From Thermonema rossianum DSM 10300 (GTDB lineage Bacteria > Bacteroidota > Bacteroidia > Cytophagales > Thermonemataceae): a stretch of 63,611 bases of DNA. Below the pieces are notes generated by a model that worked only from the letters and a program-made list of their open reading frames with translations, did no database searches and was not told where the DNA came from. Location: NCBI RefSeq assembly GCF_000426825.1, contig NZ_AUGC01000015.1, forward strand, positions 3,289-66,899. Direction: 5' to 3'. This document shows positions 54,401-62,074 of this stretch, piece by piece (the first letter of the stretch is position 1; each line of letters begins with the position of its first letter). Made by a program: the position numbers and the translations under genes.

Positions 54401-54567
54401 TGAGTGGCATATTGTTCAAATATCTCGAAGTACTTGGGCACGTCTTGTTGGTTCAGCTGTTGATTCAAGAAATCATACACCAACTCGCGCTCAACTTCGG
54501 TCACACCGTCCAGGCGGGCAGTGATGCCGAACAGTTGCATCAAAGCTTTCAGTACTTCTTCACTCAT
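51496..54567 (-). CDS. ABCG-type ABC transporter with TerB-like and FHA-like N-terminus
   Basis: 1023 residues. Residues 1-140 are helical and look like a TerB domain (VDHRISPQEEDFVDTVATVF). Residues 170-240 look like an FHA-type beta region (KEYYLNGVLMHPLHIYPLPP, YYSDVVRFF). The ATPase follows: Walker A GASGSGKST (282-290), signature LSGGQRKRLNIALELL, Walker B VLFVDEPTSGLSS, H-loop HQPSSD. After a linker with CHEC the ABC2 membrane domain has about six helices (from 580), with a large soluble loop at about 790-960 between the last two. It is a full-length half-transporter that should dimerise; the substrate is unknown. ruvA and sprA follow on the same strand. Confidence 0.88.
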   Translation of the reverse strand: MSEEVLKALMQLFGITARLDGVTEVERELVYDFLNQQLNQQDVPKYFEIFEQYATQRTSNVYEEGVKLTPVRLSSRMLRLTTQIIKELTQQQKVIVLIRLLELVNVDHRISPQEEDFVDTVATVFNIEPGEYQAIKRFVMEESPLPHLQEPLLLCLQAPPLPPLVFEHAMAVPQLQGAILILRVPSVESYFVKYIGDKEYYLNGVLMHPLHIYPLPPGSSIRGGRIEPIYYSDVVRFFLKEQHRQPIVLHARNISYRFPSGVDAVKPLSMKEYGGNLVGIMGASGSGKSTLIELLAGIKKPSKGTVTINGVDVHAEEMAGIVGFVPQQDLLIEELTVYENLYYAARLCFGNLPEEDIKQKVEKTLQDLGLYEVRHLAVGNEIDRILSGGQRKRLNIALELLREPSVLFVDEPTSGLSSRDSENVMDLLKELALKGKLVITVLHQPSSDIFKMLDSLYILDLGGYLIYSGKPADALIYFKKAANQVNSEHIECHECGNIDVEQIFDIIEMRVVDEYGRFTNRRKRTPRQWHALFQKYLEENNTTEEDEGVLKPLESHLVRPSFLKQWFLFALRDARIKLSSPSYITLALLQAPALAFLLAYINRYYPLEEGHSHYTLYHNSNLPAYIFVAVIIALFMGMTIGAEEILKDRRILFRERFLALNRHSYLLAKTAVLFAMSAVQTTLLVLVGNLTMRIEWALFDEYWLVLFSTACFANLLALNLSSAFKKSAVIYIAIPVLLIPQLILGGVVVRFDRMNPSLVAHTTTHIPAISHWMASRWAFEALMLEQFRDNSFMRPQYEWKKQIAESEYKAIFLYERLRAAHDSIAMGQRPAYWASMIGKTIENDHFLRQHPRYVPVVNMLKESGVERLSAITPMLDSLLRHLRAYYMERGELARLSLRRWTGQQSRTDSAKQAYQALHLQTHNEAVERFVNNIDMGNFVRLTTEGFRPNVYLAYLDGEGFFSHFFAPNKWQWGRAWDTFYVNLLVIWLMSLLLYWALYVRLLERSMLWLEQWQMRRRRPTDNM

Positions 54568-54648
54568 AAAGACAAGATTTGTTTCTCAAGATAATGTCCA
54601 CACAAAGAAAAACCAAGCTTCAGCAGCCCGGTAAGGTATATAAACAAA

Positions 54649-54680
54649 ACAACCACCCTGCTGTTTGGGCGGGTGGTTGT
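54649..54680 (-). terminator. Terminator after the lipoprotein gene
   Basis: Minus strand: ACAACCACCC and GGGTGGTTGT arms, then TTTGTTTATATA. Confidence 0.65.
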
Positions 54681-54702
54681 CAGATACTCCATTTTTTATC
54701 GC

Positions 54703-55659
54703 TTAGGGCTTTACAATCATCTCGCGTATTTTGCTTATCTGCTTATAGATGGCTTCGAAGGTAGCTTTGTCTATTTTCACCTCCTTCACGCTGTTAATCA
54801 CCACCTCTTCGGTCAGTTGTTCTATGTTCTGCACCTCGGCTATGTCCACGATGGCTTCTTCTTCGCTGCTTGCTTCCACCACTTCCACCGGGGCATAGAG
54901 TTCAAGCAGCTTTTTCAGCTCGGCAGTGATGGCTTTTACCTCCTCCACGTCGTCGATTTTCTCGAGCATGGCAATGATGTTTTCCAAAGAGCTTTTTTGC
55001 GCGCCAATGCGATAAATCAGAGGACGGTATTTTTCGTTTTCGAAGTAAGCGGGCAAAGAAGTCAAGATGTTGCCACCGCCATAAAGCCCTTCAATCCAAG
55101 CGCCCGTAACGATAAGAGCGGCCAAGTCGGTTTTTTCGTTTTCGCGCAAGTACTCATCAATGGAATAGTAAGCCTCGCGCGTGATGGTCAGCAGCGAGTC
55201 ACGGTTGCTCAGGTTGGCTTCAAAACGTTTGAGGTAGGTGTTGGTTTCTTCGTTCAGTATGTTGAGCTGGTCCGAAAGCTGCTTGGCTGTTTTCAGGTAT
55301 TGCAGGGCTGCTTCGCTTTTCATGTAAATAGACTGATACCCTAAATCGGACAGATAAACGCCCAAGTTCAAAGCAGCCTTTTCAGGACGGCCCAGGTATT
55401 GATTCACCCGGTCAATGGGGTTGAGCCAAGTGGCTTGGTATGCCAAGTCGGCATGATTGATATAAGAAACGAAATCTACGGGCGAAGGAAAGTGCGCCGT
55501 TACTTTTTGAATATCTTCAACCGTCACGCTGTCTTCGGCTGTTTGTTCAACAGCTACGGTATCGGCTTCTTCCACCTTGCCTTCCTCCTGATTGCTTTGG
55601 CAGGCAAACATAGAGGCCATAGAAACTCCCAATAAAAGTATTTTCCACTGACGATTCAT
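54703..55659 (-). CDS. Lipoprotein of unknown function
   Basis: 318 residues from the ATG at 55659. That start gives a lipoprotein signal (QWKILLLGVSMASMFACQSN) with the lipid-bearing cysteine in the MFAC lipobox at about residue 20; a longer frame would spoil it. The mature protein is almost wholly helical, with a Glu-rich start (EEGKVEEADTVAVEQ) and repeated acidic helices. YINHADLAYQATWLNPIDRV and LGVYLSDLGYQSIYMKSEAA resemble a family of Cytophagales lipoproteins without assigned function. Monocistronic. Confidence 0.75.
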   Translation of the reverse strand: MNRQWKILLLGVSMASMFACQSNQEEGKVEEADTVAVEQTAEDSVTVEDIQKVTAHFPSPVDFVSYINHADLAYQATWLNPIDRVNQYLGRPEKAALNLGVYLSDLGYQSIYMKSEAALQYLKTAKQLSDQLNILNEETNTYLKRFEANLSNRDSLLTITREAYYSIDEYLRENEKTDLAALIVTGAWIEGLYGGGNILTSLPAYFENEKYRPLIYRIGAQKSSLENIIAMLEKIDDVEEVKAITAELKKLLELYAPVEVVEASSEEEAIVDIAEVQNIEQLTEEVVINSVKEVKIDKATFEAIYKQISKIREMIVKP

Positions 55660-55765
55660 ATTTTTTTCATTTTTTGAACCCGGTACAATAATTACAAGCA
55701 ATATAAGAAAATAGTTGTTTCCTTGAATGAATTTAAGAAAAATATTCGACCGTGCACACGCGGCA

Positions 55766-58393
55766 TCAATCGCAATCCCACTCGAAAAGCTCCTCTTCCC
55801 GCATCAAGGTCTCAAAAAACACTTGCCCGTCAAGGTCTTTCCATGCAATGCGCCACCGTGTTTCCTGCGCATCGGTTGCCTGTTCACTCCGAAGCACCCA
55901 CTTGCCTTGCACACAATAGGGCTGTACGTAATCTTCCGCACAAGCCATCCATGAGCCATCTTTCCATATCCGGATTTGTTTGCCTTGATACAATAACAGC
56001 AGTCGCGAGTTTTCGCAATCGAAGCTTTCCACTCTGCTACCTTCCCAAAATACCTGCCCGCTCAACGGATTGACAAGCTGCCATTGCAAGCCTGCCTTCA
56101 CCAGAAACAAGCTGTCATGAACAGCCTCTATGCGTTCATAACGAAAAGGCAGCAGTTTTTTGCCTTCGGCATCTATGAGCCCCCAATTGCCTTGAAGGCG
56201 CGCACGCCAATAGCGCCCCTCGGGGTGAAGCAAAGCTTCAAATTGTGGTTCTATAAGCACCTGCCCGGGCACAAACACCCCAAAACGCCCCCGTTTCATC
56301 AAGGGAATGGTGCCTTCAATCAAATCGCCGATGCCTTCGTATTCGATGGGCAAAACCACCTGACCGCTGGTATCTACCAAGCCCACACGCCGCTTGACAT
56401 GCACTTTTATAAGGTAGTTGTCCAACATATATGCAGCCTCATAACGGAAAGGCAGGCGCTCTTGTCCGTAGCGGTCAATTACACCTATTTTATCGCGCCG
56501 GTCGCGCATTTGTATAAAATAGCGGCCGGCATCATGGGAAGTGCGCAGCAGCTGAAAGTCATGGTAGTCGCTTCTGTCTTGCCATGCCCTGTTTTCGAGC
56601 AAAAGCATTGTTTTTTTGCCTGCCTGCACAAGCACCGCCGAGCCTAAGAAGTAGGCAGTATCGGCAGGCTGGCGGAAAAGAGCTTGCCCCAGATAGTCGT
56701 AAATATGCCACAGGCTGTCGCGGCGTGCCACGATATAGTGCGTACCTGCCCGGGCATAGTGGAAGGTGTCGGCCACCAAAGGGCGCCCGCTCATGCGCAA
56801 CAAACACACGCCCCGGCCGGTGTGCACTATCCAAGTGTTTTTCTTCAAATCTACTTCCTTGTAAGTCACATCTAAAGCCACCTGCAACGAGGCATCGAGT
56901 GCCCCATAGGCATCTCCTGCCCTCACCTTTAAGTGATGGGCTTCCAGTGGTGCCACTTCGTCGAAAATGGCCAGGGGGTAATACACCTCGCCTTGCTGCA
57001 GGCTTTCCAGTTGCTGCAGCGGCAGCAATTCTGCGCTGCCGGCCTTATGCAATACCAGCAGCGCCTCCTCTCTCCAAAGCTCTATTTTGTCGTATTCGAA
57101 AGGAAGCAACACACGCCCGTACACATCGAGCAGCCCCCAGACGCCCCCCCTACGGGCAAGAAAAGTATGATTGACAAAAGGCTCCAAGCGCTCATAAACG
57201 GCATCAATCAACCACATGCCGGTAACATGCACCAAGCCTTCACCGGCAGCCGTAGCCACCCACGCCAAGCCATCGCCGAGCCACTCCAAGTCTTCAAACA
57301 AAGCCCCGAAAAGCTTCTTGCCGCGCCTGTCGTAAATGCCCAAGCGCCCGTGCCGGTCTTCCACGACAATGAAGTCGTCGGTGATGGGCGCGCAACCGTA
57401 TTCTTTCCACAGTCGTTCCAAATGGGGCGGAATCAATATGTTGCCATCGGGCCCGGCCACGCCCCACCATCCATCCTGAAAATAAGGAAACAACCACTGC
57501 TTGCGCAAGGGGGCGTATTCTTTCCAATAGAGCACTTCCGGCTCGTGGGCATAAGCTGCAAGCGGCGCCCACCGGTCGTGAAACATGGCCAGGCAGGCAG
57601 CCAATTGCAGCGCATGACGCCGCATGGAACTTTGCGGGTAGTTCTCCAGAAAGTGCAGGAAATCTTCCGGGCGGAAGGTGGCCGTACTCAAATAAAAGAT
57701 GCGCCGTTCGGCTTCGTCCCGGGCATAGGAATCGGGAAAGCGTGCCAAAAAGTCGAGATAATCCTGCAACTTGCCTTCACTGGTCCATTCTTCGAAAAGC
57801 AGCATATCGCGGCGGCGGCGGGCTTGTTCTACCTGTGGCGCTCCCGGGTAGCGCGCAATGAACTCTTCGTAGGCATCGTAGGTGTCGGCGGCTTGGGCTT
57901 GCGCAAAAGCAAGGCTGTCGCGCCAAGTGATGGCTTCCACCTTGTAAGGCGAATGGGCGTGCTCCTGCAGGTAGTGCTCCACAGCCTGCAGGTCGCTGCC
58001 AGCTTTGATTTGATCAAGCAAACGCCGGTCGAGATAATCACGGTAGCGATACAAAGAATCGAAAGAAGTCAAGCGGGCTATCTTCAGCCAGCGGCTTTGC
58101 TCACGCGCACTGCCTTCCTGCCATGCCTGCACCGCCCGGTCGAGCAAAAAATGGGCTTCTTCATAGTTATGATGGGGCAGGGAATCGATGCCCCGGTAGC
58201 ATGCCCACAACCAAAAACGCAAAGGGTGCCGGGTGTGCCGCTTGGCAGCGCGCTGCAAAACCGCCTCCAGCTGCTCATAGTCGCCTTTTGCCAAAGCACG
58301 AACTCCTTTTTTAAAAACAGACTGCCCGCCAGCTGTCTGTATATTGAGAAAAAAGACACTGCTTATCAATAACAAAGTAAAAATTCTACTCAT
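55766..58393 (-). CDS. Secreted WG-repeat protein with helical N-terminal region
   Basis: 875 residues. Signal peptide RIFTLLLISSVFFLNIQTAG. Residues 25-270 are helical, with TPR/YfiO-like spacing (FIARYPGAPQVEQARRRRDM, FLARFPDSYARDEAERRIFY, FLENYPQSSMRRHALQL). From about 300 to 830 there are many WG beta repeats, each about 60 residues, such as GWWGVAGPDGNILIPPHLER, GGVWGLLDVYGRVLLPFEYD, RRVGLVDTSGQVVLPIEYEG and GNWGLIDAEGKKLLPFRYER. Such proteins likely serve as binding scaffolds in the periplasm or at the outer membrane. Function unknown. Divergent from the HupE-like gene at 58476. Confidence 0.88.
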   Translation of the reverse strand: MSRIFTLLLISSVFFLNIQTAGGQSVFKKGVRALAKGDYEQLEAVLQRAAKRHTRHPLRFWLWACYRGIDSLPHHNYEEAHFLLDRAVQAWQEGSAREQSRWLKIARLTSFDSLYRYRDYLDRRLLDQIKAGSDLQAVEHYLQEHAHSPYKVEAITWRDSLAFAQAQAADTYDAYEEFIARYPGAPQVEQARRRRDMLLFEEWTSEGKLQDYLDFLARFPDSYARDEAERRIFYLSTATFRPEDFLHFLENYPQSSMRRHALQLAACLAMFHDRWAPLAAYAHEPEVLYWKEYAPLRKQWLFPYFQDGWWGVAGPDGNILIPPHLERLWKEYGCAPITDDFIVVEDRHGRLGIYDRRGKKLFGALFEDLEWLGDGLAWVATAAGEGLVHVTGMWLIDAVYERLEPFVNHTFLARRGGVWGLLDVYGRVLLPFEYDKIELWREEALLVLHKAGSAELLPLQQLESLQQGEVYYPLAIFDEVAPLEAHHLKVRAGDAYGALDASLQVALDVTYKEVDLKKNTWIVHTGRGVCLLRMSGRPLVADTFHYARAGTHYIVARRDSLWHIYDYLGQALFRQPADTAYFLGSAVLVQAGKKTMLLLENRAWQDRSDYHDFQLLRTSHDAGRYFIQMRDRRDKIGVIDRYGQERLPFRYEAAYMLDNYLIKVHVKRRVGLVDTSGQVVLPIEYEGIGDLIEGTIPLMKRGRFGVFVPGQVLIEPQFEALLHPEGRYWRARLQGNWGLIDAEGKKLLPFRYERIEAVHDSLFLVKAGLQWQLVNPLSGQVFWEGSRVESFDCENSRLLLLYQGKQIRIWKDGSWMACAEDYVQPYCVQGKWVLRSEQATDAQETRWRIAWKDLDGQVFFETLMREEELFEWDCD

Positions 58394-58475
58394 GGCATTT
58401 TCAAAAAATAAGATGGCAAGTATATGAATTTAGCGATTTCTTGCGTTTTCTTTCAGGGTAAAAATACAAAAACAA

Positions 58476-59051
58476 ATGTTCGAATCGTTTTTTAAGTTGG
58501 GCTTGCGCCACATTACCGACTTCAATGGTTTCGACCACATGCTTTTTCTGGCTGCTTTGTGTGCCACCTACACCTTAGCCCGCTGGCGCGAAGTGCTCAT
58601 TTTGGTTACCGCCTTCACCATTGGGCATTCGGTCACTTTGGCGCTGGCTACCTTCAACGTATTCAGTCTGCCGGGGGCATGGGTCGAGTTTCTCATTCCG
58701 CTGACCATCGCGCTGACCTGTGTGCTGAACCTGTGGGCACTGCCGCGGCTTTCGCAGCGAAACAGCGCCCCTGCCATGCGCTATGCCGGTGCGCTCTTTT
58801 TTGGTTTCATCCACGGCATGGGCTTTTCCAATTATTTGCGTTCGTTGCTGCTGCAGTCGCAGTCTATTTTTCAACCATTGTTAGCATTTAATTTGGGACT
58901 GGAAGCCGGACAGTTGCTCATCGTTTTGTGTATCTTAATCATTGGCAGTATCTTTGTTTGCTGGCGCAGCCCGCGCGACTGGGCCGCCCTGCTTACCGGC
59001 AGTGCCCTGGTGCCTGCCTTGTGGATGCTCATTCAACGCATACCTGTCTGA
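58476..59051 (+). CDS. HupE/UreJ-family membrane protein
   Basis: 191 residues, six or seven membrane helices. The family signatures GFDHMLFLAALCATYTL, then VTAFTIGHSVTLALA, and a second histidine region FGFIHGMGFSNYL are all present. HupE/UreJ relatives transport nickel or cobalt, but this short group (without a nickel-enzyme neighbour) has no proven substrate. The M1 peptidase gene follows after 40 bases and may share the transcript. Confidence 0.85.
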   Translation: MFESFFKLGLRHITDFNGFDHMLFLAALCATYTLARWREVLILVTAFTIGHSVTLALATFNVFSLPGAWVEFLIPLTIALTCVLNLWALPRLSQRNSAPAMRYAGALFFGFIHGMGFSNYLRSLLLQSQSIFQPLLAFNLGLEAGQLLIVLCILIIGSIFVCWRSPRDWAALLTGSALVPALWMLIQRIPV

Positions 59052-59091
59052 TAGTCGTTTATTTTATGTTTCATTCAAAACAAACTCATTT

Positions 59092-61314
59092 ATGTTAAAG
59101 AAAATCCGCTATACGCTTGGTTTGCTGCTCCTGTGGGGGGTGAGCATGCAGGCGTACGCACAACAGCAAAAGCCCGAATACCGCAAGTACCCCGCCACCA
59201 AATTCGAGCAGCTGGACGAACTGCTGCCCACACCCAATGTGTACCGCGCAGCCGACGGCTCGCCCGGGCACGAATACTGGCAGCAGCGTGCCGACTACAA
59301 AATTCAGGTGAGCCTGAACGACGAAACCCAAACGCTCAAAGGCAGCGAAACCATCACCTATTACAACCATTCGCCCAATGCCATCAGCTACTTGTGGGTG
59401 CAGCTCGACCAAAACCGCTTCCACAAAGAGTCGAACACCTACAAAAGCATGACCTTTGAAATGGACGACAACCCCTCCTACCAAACCATGATGTGGTGGG
59501 CGGGCGTCAATTCCGAACACGGCTATAAAATCAGCAATGTGCGCGATGCCAACGGCAAGCCCCTGCCCTACACCATCGTGGGCACCATGATGCGCATTGA
59601 CCTACCCCAACCCATTGCCCCCAAAGGCGGCACCTTTACCTTCTCGCTCGATTGGGAACACAAAATCATCGATGCCAACAAAATGGGCGGACGCGGCGGC
59701 TATGAGTACTTCCCCGAAGACGGCAACTACCTCTACGAAATTGCGCAGTGGTTCCCCCGCATGTGCGTGTATGACGACGTGAACGGCTGGCAAAACAAAC
59801 AATTCTTGGGACGCGGCGAGTTTGCCCTTCCGTTCGGCAACTACGAAGTGGCCATCACCGTGCCCGCCGACCATATTGTGGCAGCCACCGGCGAGCTGCA
59901 AAATGCCAAAGAAGTATTGAGCAAAACGCAGCTCAAGCGGCTGGAAGAAGCCAAGAAATCCGATAAGCCCGTTTTGATAGTAACAGAAGAAGAAGCCCGC
60001 GAAAATGAAAAGTCGCGTGCCAAAAACACCAAAACGTGGGTGTTCAAAGCTGAAAACGTACGTGACTTCGCCTGGGCAAGCTCGCGCAAGTTTATCTGGG
60101 ACGCCATGCAGGTCGATGTGAACGGGCGCAAAGTGTGGGCTATGTCCTTTTACCCCAAAGAAGGCAACCCGCTGTGGGGCGAAAAATCGACCAACGTGGT
60201 GGCGCTTACACTCAAAACCTATTCGCGCTATACTTTTGACTACCCCTACCCCGTCGCCATCTCGGTGCATGGTCCCGTGTTTGGCATGGAATACCCCATG
60301 ATTTGCTTCAACGGCGGGCGCCCCAACCCGGACGGCAGCGTGCCCGACCGCACCAAATACGCCATGATTTCGGTTATCATTCACGAAGTGGGGCACAACT
60401 TCTTCCCCATGATTGTGAACTCCGACGAACGCCAATGGACCTGGATGGACGAAGGCTTCAACTCTTTCTTGCAATACCTCACCGAACAGGAAGTACCCAA
60501 GCAGGCTTGGGCAAAAGATGTGGTATCGCCTTATCCTTCGCGGCGCGGACCTGCCAAAAACATCGTGCCCTATATGAAGAGCGCCCCCGACCAAATGGTG
60601 CCCATCATGACCAACTCGGAACAAATCCTTCAGTTTGGCAACAACGCCTACGGCAAACCGGCTACCGCCCTGAATATCTTGCGTGAAACCATCTTGGGGC
60701 ATGAGCTCTTCGACTACGCCTTCAAGACCTATGCCCAACGCTGGAAATTCAAGCACCCGCAGCCGGCTGACTTCTTCCGTACCATGGAAGATGCCTCAGG
60801 TGTGGATTTGGATTGGTTCTGGCGCGGTTGGTTCTACAGCACCGAGCCTTGCGACATAGCCATTGCCTCGGTGGTGCACTATACTGCCCAAAAAGAAAAC
60901 GACAAGAGCCCCTTCGAAACAAAGGTGTTTCCTAAAGAGAAATACCAACAGATGATGGAACGAATAGAAGCCACTTCGGGCATTCGTTTTACCGAAGCCG
61001 AAAAGCGCATCTATAAGGACGAAAACCTGCATTTCTACAGCGTGAAATTCAAAAACGAAGGGGGCTTGATTATGCCCGTGATTGTGGAATTGAAATTTGC
61101 CGACGGCACTTCGCGCATCGAACGCCTGCCTGCCGAAATCTGGCGCTACAACGACCAAGAAATATCGAAGGTGTTTGTAAGCGACAAACCGGTGGTGGCC
61201 ATCGTGCTTGACCCGAACGAAGAAACCGCCGATATCGACACCACGGACAACGTCTTTCCGCGTGAAGAGAAAGCCGAAGGTTCGAAGTTCGATGAGTTCA
61301 AGCAGGGCAAGTAA
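59092..61314 (+). CDS. Secreted M1-family aminopeptidase
   Basis: 740 residues from the ATG at 59092, which gives a signal peptide (YTLGLLLLWGVSMQAYAQ). An N-terminal beta domain is followed by the zinc site H431-E432-V-G-H435, with the third ligand E454 exactly 18 residues later (MDEGFNSF), as in gluzincin M1 peptidases. The substrate-side motif here is GMEYPMICF in place of the common GAMEN. A coiled insert at about 275-310 (LKRLEEAKKSDK) is unusual. It likely acts in the periplasm on peptide N-termini. No T9SS sorting tail is seen; the end is polar and charged. A terminator follows at 61338. Confidence 0.92.
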   Translation: MLKKIRYTLGLLLLWGVSMQAYAQQQKPEYRKYPATKFEQLDELLPTPNVYRAADGSPGHEYWQQRADYKIQVSLNDETQTLKGSETITYYNHSPNAISYLWVQLDQNRFHKESNTYKSMTFEMDDNPSYQTMMWWAGVNSEHGYKISNVRDANGKPLPYTIVGTMMRIDLPQPIAPKGGTFTFSLDWEHKIIDANKMGGRGGYEYFPEDGNYLYEIAQWFPRMCVYDDVNGWQNKQFLGRGEFALPFGNYEVAITVPADHIVAATGELQNAKEVLSKTQLKRLEEAKKSDKPVLIVTEEEARENEKSRAKNTKTWVFKAENVRDFAWASSRKFIWDAMQVDVNGRKVWAMSFYPKEGNPLWGEKSTNVVALTLKTYSRYTFDYPYPVAISVHGPVFGMEYPMICFNGGRPNPDGSVPDRTKYAMISVIIHEVGHNFFPMIVNSDERQWTWMDEGFNSFLQYLTEQEVPKQAWAKDVVSPYPSRRGPAKNIVPYMKSAPDQMVPIMTNSEQILQFGNNAYGKPATALNILRETILGHELFDYAFKTYAQRWKFKHPQPADFFRTMEDASGVDLDWFWRGWFYSTEPCDIAIASVVHYTAQKENDKSPFETKVFPKEKYQQMMERIEATSGIRFTEAEKRIYKDENLHFYSVKFKNEGGLIMPVIVELKFADGTSRIERLPAEIWRYNDQEISKVFVSDKPVVAIVLDPNEETADIDTTDNVFPREEKAEGSKFDEFKQGK

Positions 61315-61337
61315 GAAGTAATTACCCTTCTCTAAGC

Positions 61338-61369
61338 AAAAAAGGCATGTCGCAAGACATGCCTTTTTT
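61338..61369 (+). terminator. Terminator after the M1 peptidase gene
   Basis: Perfect stem AAAAAAGGCATGTC-GCAA-GACATGCCTTTTTT. Confidence 0.9.
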
Positions 61370-61500
61370 TATGGACGCCTGTGTGCACCGCCCTTTTTCC
61401 GGGGGAATGCTCCCTCAATGCCGCCGGCCTGCTTGCTTTCTTTTGTCCTTGCTCCTTGTCTTTTTGTCCTCCTTTGTCATTTCAAGCATCTCCTCCCCTT

Positions 61501-61591
61501 TGTCATTTCGAGCGATAGCGAGAAATCTATTTCCTTCTTGCCGTTTGTTTTGTTTGAGATCTCTCACTTGCTGCGCGCGCTCGAGATGACA
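61501..61591. repeat. Dispersed palindromic element, copy 6
   Basis: Begins TGTCATTTCGAGCGATAGCG and ends CTGCGCGCGCTCGAGATGACA with the usual inverted ends. Its right half overlaps the first copy of the 95-bp direct repeat. Confidence 0.85.
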
Positions 61592-61655
61592 GGTTGTGTT
61601 CGTGTAATCACCTTCTGTACTTTGTTTATCGAGCCTCTCCCCCTTCAAACCTTGA
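61561..61655. repeat. 95-bp direct repeat, first copy
   Basis: Identical over 95 bases to 63517-63611. It begins CTCTCACTTGCTGCGCGCGC and ends CCCTTCAAACCTTGA. The second copy runs into the window edge, so the true repeat may be longer. Confidence 0.95.
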
Positions 61656-61706
61656 GCATCTCTCCTTGCCTTTTCGCCCCCTCTTGCCATCTCGAGCCCC
61701 CTCCTT

Positions 61707-61803
61707 TGTCTTTTCGAGCGTAGCGAGAAATCTCCTTCCCTTTGGTTACTTGGTGGGCTTGAGATCTCTCACTCGCTCTCGCTGCGCTTCGTTCGAGATG
61801 ACA
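61707..61803. repeat. Dispersed palindromic element, copy 7
   Basis: Begins TGTCTTTTCGAGCGTAGCGA and ends GCTTCGTTCGAGATGACA. Its TTACTTGGTGGGCTTGAGA middle resembles GTGGCTTGGTGGGCTTGAGA of copy 8. Confidence 0.85.
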
Positions 61804-61842
61804 GGCTGTGCTTGTGCCGGGTGATAAGCACCGGACAACAAA

Positions 61843-61872
61843 ACAAAAAAGGCAAGACACAATGCCTTGCCC
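61843..61872 (-). terminator. Terminator after the phage-tail remnant
   Basis: Minus strand: GGCAAGGCATTGTGTCTTGCC followed by TTTTTT, 17 bases beyond the stop of the small tube-like ORF. Confidence 0.8.
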
Positions 61873-61888
61873 CGTCGTAATCTTTCTT

Positions 61889-62074
61889 TTAATGGTAGAT
61901 GCGCTGTGGGTCAAACTCCTTGCGCCCCACTATCTCTGCATAAGGCTCTGCTTTGCCCAACACATACGTGCTCTTTTTCTCCTGTTTAGCGCTATACTTA
62001 ATGCTGATAGCAGCCACCTCCCTGCCCAGCATCGCCACTTTACAATCTTTTCCGCTGTATTCTCTCATAGTCAT
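61889..62074 (-). pseudogene. Probable fragment of a phage tail-tube-like protein
   Basis: 61 residues. The start codon overlaps the sheath-gene stop by one base (TGATG), the usual coupling in phage tail operons. The content (REYSGKDCKVAMLGREVAAI, then KYSAKQEKKSTYVLGKAEPY) resembles the first 60 residues of tail-tube proteins, which normally run to about 140-150 residues, and the gene sits where the tube gene follows the sheath. It stops after KEFDPQRIYH and a terminator follows, so the rest appears lost. A genuinely short protein cannot be excluded. Confidence 0.5.

Larger units (their letters stand above)
61370..61842. other. Repeat-filled intergenic region, no gene
   Basis: Holds palindromic element copies 6 and 7 and the first copy of the 95-bp direct repeat. 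No credible coding sequence. Confidence 0.65.

Noticed and set aside
61083-61096. Fourteen-base match to the 3' end of the CRISPR repeat (TGTGGAATTGAAAT) inside the M1 peptidase gene
   Set aside because: It is in a conserved coding context (VELKF) with no second repeat or spacer spacing nearby. Treated as coincidence.
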